Positions 22,823-27,972 of a stretch of DNA of 35,303 nucleotides are shown piece after piece. How positions within the stretch are numbered: position 1 is the first letter of the stretch; the number at the start of each line of letters is the position of its first letter. This stretch comes from a virus: positions 1 through 35,303 of the IMG/VR virus record IMGVR_UViG_3300034280_000107. The stretch is one strand, 5' to 3'. A program made the translations under genes and the position numbers. Below the pieces are notes generated by a model. It saw only the letters and a program-made list of their open reading frames with translations, was not told the origin of the DNA and did no database searches.

Positions 22823-23245
22823 TCAGTACCAGTGGTGGGGGTCGTCGGTGTAGGGGTCGTCGTTCATGCTGTCGGCCATGAGCTCCATGGCGCGGTCATC
22901 AATCCAGGTGCGCTCGTCGCGCAGGATGCGGTCTTTCATCTCCATGCGGGCATGCAAGCACTGCGCATCTGAGCCGGTCAGCATCAGCGTCCAGAGTTGA
23001 TCGACCGTGGCCTCGCTCATGTCCAGGTCTTCGAAGCCGCGCACATCGGTGGTGCTGCACTCGGGCTGCGTGATGTTCGCGGCCAGCCAGTCGCTGGTGG
23101 TCCAGGCGTCGGCCAGCAGTTCGTCTGCCGCATCGGCGCGGTGGCTGTCGCTGGGCTCGCGGTCGCCATTCCAGCGCGGGTCGCGCGGGTCGGTGCATGG
23201 CCCCCAGGTGGCGCTGTCGCCGGGGCCGTAGGTGGTGTATTGCAT
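22823..23245 (-). CDS. Acidic protein, unknown
   Basis: 140 residues, minus strand, GGAG before ATG at 23245. Asp- and Trp-rich: GDSATWGPCTDPRDPRWNGDREPS at the start and MADSMNDDPYTDDPHHWY at the end, with a helical centre. The strong negative charge suggests a DNA mimic or a host-protein inhibitor, but this is only inferred from charge. No family recognised. Confidence 0.62.
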   Translation of the reverse strand: MQYTTYGPGDSATWGPCTDPRDPRWNGDREPSDSHRADAADELLADAWTTSDWLAANITQPECSTTDVRGFEDLDMSEATVDQLWTLMLTGSDAQCLHARMEMKDRILRDERTWIDDRAMELMADSMNDDPYTDDPHHWY

Positions 23246-23263
23246 GTGGTGGGCTCCTGTGGT

Positions 23264-23344
23264 TTAGATGAAGGCCGCGAGTAGCAGGCCGAGGGTGAAG
23301 CCGAAGGCGGCGGCGAAGAAGTAATCGATGGGGCGCGGGCGCAT
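23264..23344 (-). CDS. Tiny hydrophobic protein (26 residues)
   Basis: ATG at 23344, TAA at 23264, minus strand. The sequence MRPRPIDYFFAAAFGFTLGL continues as LLAAFI. It is a basic N-terminus followed by one membrane span, and it sits between two coupled operon genes 7 bp downstream of the preceding stop, with GAGG just before the ATG. Tiny single-span proteins of this type are plausible in phage early operons. Too short for any family match. Confidence 0.5.
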   Translation of the reverse strand: MRPRPIDYFFAAAFGFTLGLLLAAFI

Positions 23345-23351
23345 GGTTGCC

Positions 23352-23594
23352 TCAGATGGCCGCTGCGGCGGCTTCGATCATGGCGCGCATGGCGGAGGAC
23401 TTGTAGTTAGACAGCGCGGCTTGCAGGTTGTCGAAACGCTTGCCCAGGCCGCCCCATGCGCGATGCGAAGCATTCAGATTGCAGACCATCGCGTAGTGCG
23501 GCGTAACCCAGATGTGCGCGGATTGCTTGCCGCAGGTCAGTTCGAACAGGTGGCTGTCGTTCTTCTTGACTTGCTGGGTGATGATGACTTGCAT
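23352..23594 (-). CDS. First gene of leftward operon, unknown
   Basis: 80 residues from ATG at 23594, minus strand, with GGAG 7 bp upstream. A longer frame from 23717 would run through the operator region, so the shorter start is chosen. The sequence MQVIITQQVKKNDSHLFELT, then IWVTPHYAMVCNLNASHRAWGGLGKRFDN, looks beta-rich with a helical, Ala-rich end. As the promoter-proximal gene it may be made in greatest amount. No family recognised. Confidence 0.62.
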   Translation of the reverse strand: MQVIITQQVKKNDSHLFELTCGKQSAHIWVTPHYAMVCNLNASHRAWGGLGKRFDNLQAALSNYKSSAMRAMIEAAAAAI

Positions 23595-23628
23595 TTGTTG
23601 CTCCGGGTTGCGTGTTGCGATGAAATGA

Positions 23629-23657
23629 ATTCTGCGCTCACTGGACACCGATGTCCA
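23629..23657 (-). promoter_or_regulatory. Leftward promoter candidate
   Basis: On the minus strand, TGGACA (5/6 to TTGACA, at 23657-23652) and CAGAAT (4/6, at 23634-23629) are separated by 17 bp. The -35 is inside the first operator dyad, so a bound repressor would block it. It would drive the leftward operon from about 28 bp before the ATG at 23594. Confidence 0.5.
23643..23656. promoter_or_regulatory. Operator-like site 1
   Basis: GGACACCGATGTCC; the perfect dyad TGGACA/TGTCCA extends one base on each side. It overlaps the candidate leftward -35 box. Confidence 0.6.
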
Positions 23658-23687
23658 ATGCTTTCGACAATCCCGACAAAACCGCAG

Positions 23688-23701
23688 GGACATAAATGTC
23701 T
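23688..23701. promoter_or_regulatory. Operator-like site 2
   Basis: GGACATAAATGTCT, containing the perfect inverted repeat GACAT-AA-ATGTC. 45 bp from site 1. Confidence 0.6.
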
Positions 23702-23711
23702 GTTCAGCGAT

Positions 23712-23725
23712 AGACATCTATGCCA
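23712..23725. promoter_or_regulatory. Operator-like site 3
   Basis: AGACATCTATGCCA, the most diverged copy, 24 bp after site 2 and 11 bp before the ATG of the HTH gene. A bound protein here would also block translation initiation or a rightward promoter. Confidence 0.5.
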
Positions 23726-23736
23726 GAATCCGCCAC

Positions 23737-23919
23737 ATGATTACCCGTGAACAACTCTCAGAGCTGCTGCGGCAGGCTGACGCGCAAGCGGTGGCCGACG
23801 AGGCTGGCGTGAACGTCAAGACGATTTACCGGCTACGGCACGGCTTGAACTCGCCTCGGCTTGAGCTGGTCGAGCGCCTGGTGGCCGCGTGCCGCAAACT
23901 GCGGGGGCGCAAGGCGTGA
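23737..23919 (+). CDS. Small HTH protein, probable Cro-like regulator
   Basis: 60 residues, ATG 23737. Residues 8-55 (SELLRQADAQAVADEAGVNVKTIYRLRHGLNSPRLELVERLVAAC) form a helix-turn-helix, with recognition helix around VNVKTIYRLRHG. It is short like lambda Cro (66 residues). It is the first rightward gene opposite the leftward operon and next to the three operators, so it probably controls both. No larger CI-type repressor was seen. It overlaps the next gene (GTGA). Confidence 0.75.
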   Translation: MITREQLSELLRQADAQAVADEAGVNVKTIYRLRHGLNSPRLELVERLVAACRKLRGRKA

Positions 23920-24122
23920 AGCAAGGCGACCGCGTGCGCCTGTCCGATGGCCAGGACGCCATGGTGCTGGAGGTCGGCGTGGCAACCCTGCGCGTGGCCC
24001 GCATCCGCCCCGATTGGCCGTTTCCCGGACTGCCTGAGTCGGTGCTGCGCGGCACGGTCAAGCGGCTGCCGTCGCGGTATCTGCGGGAGACGCCTGCAGA
24101 TGTGGGGCCGGCCCGCTGGTGA
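23916..24122 (+). CDS. Small beta-barrel-like protein, unknown
   Basis: 68 residues; GTG 23916 overlaps the HTH gene stop, and the longer frame in the HTH gene is rejected. The sequence KQGDRVRLSDGQDAMVLEVGVATLRVARI reads as a small SH3/OB-like beta barrel, and a DNA-binding regulator partner is possible. The hairpin terminator at 24105 overlaps its end. Confidence 0.62.
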   Translation: MKQGDRVRLSDGQDAMVLEVGVATLRVARIRPDWPFPGLPESVLRGTVKRLPSRYLRETPADVGPARW

Positions 24123-24141
24123 GCCGGCCCAGATGATTTTT
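24105..24141 (+). terminator. Hairpin terminator after the HTH pair
   Basis: GGGCCGGC (24105-24112) pairs with GCCGGCCC (24123-24130) in a perfect 8-bp stem, followed by AGATGATTTTT. It overlaps the last codons of the gene before and separates regulator genes from the helicase-methylase gene, where read-through or antitermination could control the module. Confidence 0.6.
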
Positions 24142-24176
24142 CAACCTGCGGCGTGGCCGCAACGAAAGGAGAGAGA

Positions 24177-26378
24177 GTGCAAAACTACGAGGACTTCGTG
24201 GCCGGCAAGCGCCGCGCCGAGGTGGGCACTGGCCACCAGCCGGGAGAACTGAACCCGCATCTGTTCGACTTCCAGCACGCCATCGTGTCATGGGCCGTGC
24301 GCCGCGGCCGTGCGGCGATCTTTGCGGACACCGGCCTCGGCAAGACCCTGATGCAACTGTCATGGGCTGACGAGGTGGCATCGCACACGAATGGCGCGGT
24401 GCTGATCCTGGCGCCGCTGGCCGTGTCAGAGCAGACCATCGAGCAGGGCTCTACGTTCGGCATCACGGTGCGGCGGGTTCCTCACGGTGGCTCACCGGAT
24501 GCGCCTGGCGTCTGGATCACGAACTACGAGCGCATGGATGCCATCGACTTCGGCGGCTTGCACGGGCTTGTGCTGGACGAATCCAGCATTCTCAAGGCTC
24601 ACGATGGCAAGACCCGCACGCGCATCATTGAATCTGCGCAGGGCGTCCCGTATCGCCTAAGCTGCACGGCCACGCCAAGCCCGAACGACTTCGAGGAGCT
24701 GGGCAACCAGTGCGAGTTCCTCGGCGTGATGACGCGCACGGAGATGCTCGCCACGTACTTCGTCAACGACACCGGAGACACCGGCACATGGCGCCTGAAG
24801 GGATGGGGTGCCTCGAAGTTCTGGGAGTGGATGGGCACATGGGCCGTGGTGCTGCGCAACCCTTCGGATCTCGGGTTCGACGGGTCGCGGTACGTGCTTC
24901 CTGCCCCGCAGTACCTTGAGCATGTCGTTGAGACTGATCCGCTGGGCAACGACCTATTCAGCCGGCCAGCGCAGACCCTGACAGAGCGCCGTCAAGCGCA
25001 GCGCGCAAGCATTGAGCAGCGATGCCAGGCGCTGGCCGATGTGGTCAATTTGGAATCGTCTGAGCCGTGGCTGATCTGGTGCCATCTGAACGACGAGGCC
25101 GAGCTGCTGCAAAGCCTGATTCCTGGCAGCATCAACGTGCAAGGGTCAGACAGTGCCGAATACAAGGCCGAGCAGATGATGGCCTTCAGCCGTGGCACTC
25201 TGCGCGTGCTCATCAGCAAGCCGAAGATTTGCGGCTTCGGCATGAACTGGCAGCACTGCGCACGCATGGCGTTCGTCGGTCTGGATGACTCGTTCGAGAA
25301 GTTCTACCAGGCCGTGCGGCGATGCCATCGATTCGGCCAGAAGCGCAGCGTGCAGGTGCATCTGTTCACTGCCGAGAACGAAGGCCAGATTCTGCTGAAC
25401 CTCAAGCGCAAGGAGGAGCAGCACCACGAAATGAGCGCGAACATGATCGAGCACATGAAAGACATCATGAACCATGAGCTGTCTGGGCAGCAAAACATCG
25501 TGGACGAATACCGCGAGGACACTCACGAAGGCGACGGGTTTACCGTGCATCTGGGTGACTGCGTGAAGTGGACTCGGCGCATGGCAGACAACAGCATCGA
25601 TTACTCGGTGTTCTCGCCCCCGTTCGCTGATCTGTTCGTCTACTCCAACAGCGACCACGACATGGGCAACTGCCGCGATGATGCGGAGTTCGTGGCCCAG
25701 CTTCGCTACCTGATCGGAGAGTTGTTCCGCATCATCAAGCCTGGGCGCAATGTCAGCTTCCACTGCATGAACCTGCCGACCACCAAGATGCGGCAAGGGT
25801 TCATCGGGCTGCGCGACTTCCGGGGCGACCTGATCCGCGCATTTCAGGATGCCGGCTTCATCTACCATTCGGAGGTGTGCATCTGGAAAGACCCCGTAGT
25901 GGCGATGCAGCGCACCAAGGCGCTGGGCCTGCTGCACAAGACCATTCGCGAGAACGCTAGCATGTCACGCATGGGCTTGCCTGACTACGTGGTGACGATG
26001 CGCAAGCCTGGAGACGCCGAGCCGCGTGTAACGCATGGCGATGATCTGCCTGTCATGATGTGGCAGAAGTACGCCAGCCCGATCTGGAGCGACATCGACC
26101 AGGGGCGCACGCTGAACAAGCTGCCGGCCCGCGACGAGAACGACGAAAAGCATATGTGCCCGCTGCAACTGGACGTCATCGAGCGATGCATCCATCTGTG
26201 GACGAATCGCGGAGACTTGATCTTCAGCCCTTTCACTGGCATTGGTTCTGAGGGCTACTGCGCAGTGAAGATGGGCCGCAGGTTTGTCGGAACTGAACTG
26301 AAGCCGCAGTATTGGGAGCTGGCCGTCGAGAACATCACCGACGCCACACGCGAGCAGCGCGGGCTATTCGCAGCATGA
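24177..26378 (+). CDS. SNF2-type helicase fused to DNA methyltransferase
   Basis: 733 residues. I chose GTG 24177 because AAAGGAGAG lies just upstream; an earlier GTG (24153) lacks an RBS. Residues 1-400 are a superfamily 2 helicase: Walker A ADTGLGKT (50-57), VLDESS (132-137, motif II), SCTATPSPND (162-171, motif III) and QAVRRCHRFGQKR (378-390, motif VI, SNF2-like). Residues 450-733 are a methyltransferase with order SPPF (480-483, motif IV) then FSPFTGIGS (683-691, motif I), the permuted beta-class order of N6-adenine or N4-cytosine enzymes. It may modify phage DNA while moving on it. Followed by a nuclease gene in the same operon (ATGA overlap). Confidence 0.88.
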   Translation: MQNYEDFVAGKRRAEVGTGHQPGELNPHLFDFQHAIVSWAVRRGRAAIFADTGLGKTLMQLSWADEVASHTNGAVLILAPLAVSEQTIEQGSTFGITVRRVPHGGSPDAPGVWITNYERMDAIDFGGLHGLVLDESSILKAHDGKTRTRIIESAQGVPYRLSCTATPSPNDFEELGNQCEFLGVMTRTEMLATYFVNDTGDTGTWRLKGWGASKFWEWMGTWAVVLRNPSDLGFDGSRYVLPAPQYLEHVVETDPLGNDLFSRPAQTLTERRQAQRASIEQRCQALADVVNLESSEPWLIWCHLNDEAELLQSLIPGSINVQGSDSAEYKAEQMMAFSRGTLRVLISKPKICGFGMNWQHCARMAFVGLDDSFEKFYQAVRRCHRFGQKRSVQVHLFTAENEGQILLNLKRKEEQHHEMSANMIEHMKDIMNHELSGQQNIVDEYREDTHEGDGFTVHLGDCVKWTRRMADNSIDYSVFSPPFADLFVYSNSDHDMGNCRDDAEFVAQLRYLIGELFRIIKPGRNVSFHCMNLPTTKMRQGFIGLRDFRGDLIRAFQDAGFIYHSEVCIWKDPVVAMQRTKALGLLHKTIRENASMSRMGLPDYVVTMRKPGDAEPRVTHGDDLPVMMWQKYASPIWSDIDQGRTLNKLPARDENDEKHMCPLQLDVIERCIHLWTNRGDLIFSPFTGIGSEGYCAVKMGRRFVGTELKPQYWELAVENITDATREQRGLFAA

Positions 26379-26848
26379 CCCGAGGCCGCGAAACCCTGCG
26401 CGAAGTCATGCTTCGCAATCAAGCCGCGATGGACCAGCTAGCGGCCATCAGCGGCAAGCCCCGCGTGCTGCTGGACATACCGCCTGAGCCGGTGAAGCGC
26501 GGGCCGAGGAAGGCGTCAGGACAGCCGACCGAGGCGCAGATTCTCAAGGCCGTCATGGCGCTGCTGAAGCGCCATCCGAAGGTCGCCAGCTGCTGGCGAC
26601 AGAACTCGGGCACGTTCCAGGAGCGCAACCGCGACGGGTCTGTGCGGTACATCCGGGCGAACACCGCCAAGGGGATGTCGGACATCATGGGCGTGCTCAA
26701 GGACGGTCGCACGCTGGCCATCGAGGTCAAATCCGCCACCGGGCGCATGCGTCCAGGTCAGGAGGAATTCCTCGCCACGATCCGCCACGCGGGCGGCGTG
26801 GCCGGGGTTTGCCGGTCTGTTGAGGATGCGCAGGCGTTGCTGGCATGA
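26375..26848 (+). CDS. VRR-NUC domain nuclease
   Basis: 157 residues from ATG 26375 (longer frames start inside the helicase gene). The pattern is that of VRR-NUC: WRQNSGTFQ, a GMSDIMGVLKDGRTLAIEVKS core with Asp, Glu and Lys as catalytic residues, then RPGQEEFLATIRHAGGVAGV. This nuclease family is known as a stand-alone partner of SNF2-type helicases in phages and acts on branched DNA. It probably processes replication or recombination junctions. The ATGA overlap with the helicase-methylase gene implies coordinated synthesis. N-terminal residues 1-60 are a non-conserved extension. Confidence 0.86.
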   Translation: MTRGRETLREVMLRNQAAMDQLAAISGKPRVLLDIPPEPVKRGPRKASGQPTEAQILKAVMALLKRHPKVASCWRQNSGTFQERNRDGSVRYIRANTAKGMSDIMGVLKDGRTLAIEVKSATGRMRPGQEEFLATIRHAGGVAGVCRSVEDAQALLA

Positions 26849-27045
26849 CCACCGAAGACACCTACCGCGCATCAGCCTGCGACGGCAAGGTGGGCTTCGC
26901 CACGTTCACCCAGGCCCGCGTGGTGGCCGAGCGCAGCACCAGGCGAGGCAAGAGCCGGCAGATCTACCACTGCGTCCACTGCCACCAGTTCCACCTGGGC
27001 CGCAGGCCGCTTAGCAGGCGGCTGAGGCCCGCGATTGAAGATTGA
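26845..27045 (+). CDS. Small Zn-ribbon-like protein
   Basis: 66 residues, ATG 26845 overlapping the nuclease gene stop by 4 bp. It holds IYHCVHCHQFHLG, a CxxCxxxH type metal site, in a basic sequence (RRGKSRQ; RRPLSRRLRP). Two Cys and two His could bind one zinc. Compact basic Zn proteins of this kind in phage replication modules often bind nucleic acid. Function unknown. Confidence 0.68.
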   Translation: MTTEDTYRASACDGKVGFATFTQARVVAERSTRRGKSRQIYHCVHCHQFHLGRRPLSRRLRPAIED

Positions 27046-27091
27046 CCCCATGCCTCGGCGCGGGCTTCGCGCCATCAACTGGAGAACCCAA

Positions 27092-27253
27092 GTGAAAAAA
27101 GCGCTCACTCTCATCCTCGCGGCCACGCTGGCGACAGCGGCCTATGCTTCGTGCCGGTACTACACCGTAACGATCAACAATCGCACGTACTATTGCAGCG
27201 AGTGCTGCATGGGCACGGGCGCGCTGCGGACTTGCAATACGACTTGCAACTGA
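27092..27253 (+). CDS. Secreted cysteine-rich mini-protein
   Basis: 53 residues from GTG 27092, with GGAG 7 bp upstream; the longer frame upstream has no RBS. Residues 1-19 are a clear Sec signal peptide (MKKALTLILAATLATAAYA), with an AxA cleavage site before SCRYY. The mature part of about 34 residues has six cysteines (SCR, YC, ECC, RTC, TTC), suggesting three disulfide bonds in the periplasm. It lies inside the replication module. Function unknown; host envelope or receptor effects are possible. Confidence 0.72.
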   Translation: MKKALTLILAATLATAAYASCRYYTVTINNRTYYCSECCMGTGALRTCNTTCN

Positions 27254-27260
27254 GGCGCGC

Positions 27261-27632
27261 ATGGCATACGACAACACCAATAGCGGCCTCCTAGCCCGCA
27301 ACGACAAGCAGGGCAACGATTCCAGGCCGGACTACCGTGGATCGATCAACGTCGATGGCACGGAATACTGGCTCAGCGCCTGGATCAAGACCGGGCGCGA
27401 TGGCACCAAGCTGGCGGGGCAGAGGTACATGAGCCTGTCAGTGCAACCAAAGGGCGATTGGGGTACGCCTGCACCGGCACCAGCCGCAGCATCACCGGCA
27501 CCAGCACCGGCCCGCATGACCCAGGATCAGCGCGACGCCATGGCCATCCGTGAGCGGGCGCAGCAGGAGCGCCAGGCGGCGGCGAAGCCGAAGACGAACT
27601 TCGACGACATCGATGATGACGTGCCCTGGTGA
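27261..27632 (+). CDS. SSB-like protein with acidic C-terminal tip
   Basis: 123 residues, ATG 27261. The N-terminal half (RPDYRGSINVDGTEYWLSAWIKTGRDGTKLAGQRYMSLSVQ) is a common small phage protein, probably OB-fold-like. The middle is Pro/Ala-rich and the protein ends in DDIDDDVPW. This acidic tip with a terminal aromatic is like the DDDIPF ending of SSB, by which SSB recruits partner enzymes. I infer a role as a phage single-strand DNA-binding protein. Position between the nuclease and primase-helicase genes fits. Confidence 0.68.
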   Translation: MAYDNTNSGLLARNDKQGNDSRPDYRGSINVDGTEYWLSAWIKTGRDGTKLAGQRYMSLSVQPKGDWGTPAPAPAAASPAPAPARMTQDQRDAMAIRERAQQERQAAAKPKTNFDDIDDDVPW

Positions 27633-27635
27633 GGC

Positions 27636-27666
27636 TTGACTTAGGCCCGCGCTGCGGATCTATACT
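27636..27666 (+). promoter_or_regulatory. Candidate promoter upstream of gene at 27725
   Basis: TTGACT (27636-27641, 5/6) and TATACT (27661-27666, 5/6) have a 19-bp spacer, longer than ideal. It starts 4 bp after the SSB-like stop. The predicted transcript would begin near 27673, at the hairpin. Confidence 0.45.
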
Positions 27667-27672
27667 GTTCGG

Positions 27673-27694
27673 GAGCCAGATGACGTTCTGGCTC
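27673..27694 (+). promoter_or_regulatory. Leader hairpin
   Basis: GAGCCAGA, loop TGACGT, TCTGGCTC: a perfect 8-bp stem. It begins about where a transcript from the promoter at 27636 would start, and a T-rich stretch follows (CTGTCTGTTTGTTTG). It may protect the 5' end or attenuate. Confidence 0.5.
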
Positions 27695-27724
27695 TCCTGT
27701 CTGTTTGTTTGTGAGGTGATAAAG

Positions 27725-27970
27725 ATGAACACTGATACGCATCCCTTCGATGCTGCGTTGAAGAATCTGCGCGGCGATGGGCATTGGCATGAGGCACTTG
27801 TCCAAGTTGGAGACACGCTGGACATGGCCAAGAAAATGCTGCTTCAAAGTCGCGTGCGCGATTTCACAGGTGCCGATGTGGTGGCCGTTGCGCAGCTGAT
27901 TCTGCAGCGCGAACAGCTCCTCGCTGACCACGCGAGGAATCAAGAGGACGTCAATGAACTGGATGTCTGA
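27725..27970 (+). CDS. Small helical protein, unknown
   Basis: 81 residues; ATG 27725 has a near-perfect GAGGTGAT 4 bp upstream, a strong start, so the longer frame is rejected. It is helical: FDAALKNLRGDGHWHEALVQVGDTLDMAKKMLLQ, then GADVVAVAQLILQREQLLADHARNQ. It sits right before the primase-helicase gene with its own promoter and hairpin. A replication accessory is possible, but no family is recognised. Confidence 0.68.
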   Translation: MNTDTHPFDAALKNLRGDGHWHEALVQVGDTLDMAKKMLLQSRVRDFTGADVVAVAQLILQREQLLADHARNQEDVNELDV

Positions 27971-27972
27971 TC

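Larger units (their letters stand above)
23595..23736. promoter_or_regulatory. Divergent control region with three operator-like sites
   Basis: The 142 bp between the leftward operon (start 23594) and the rightward HTH gene (start 23737) hold no gene. Three 14-bp sites fit the pattern RGACANNNATGYCH: GGACACCGATGTCC at 23643, GGACATAAATGTCT at 23688 and AGACATCTATGCCA at 23712. The first sits in a longer perfect dyad, TGGACA-ccga-TGTCCA (23642-23657). The layout resembles a lambdoid switch. The binding protein is probably the HTH protein encoded at 23737. Confidence 0.65.

Noticed and set aside
23595-23717. N-terminal extension of the gene at 23352 starting at 23717
   Set aside because: It would lie across the operators and the leftward promoter. 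The ATG at 23594 has a good RBS at the right distance.
27629-27724. Longer start of the gene at 27725
   Set aside because: It runs through the promoter and hairpin, and the ATG at 27725 has an almost perfect RBS.
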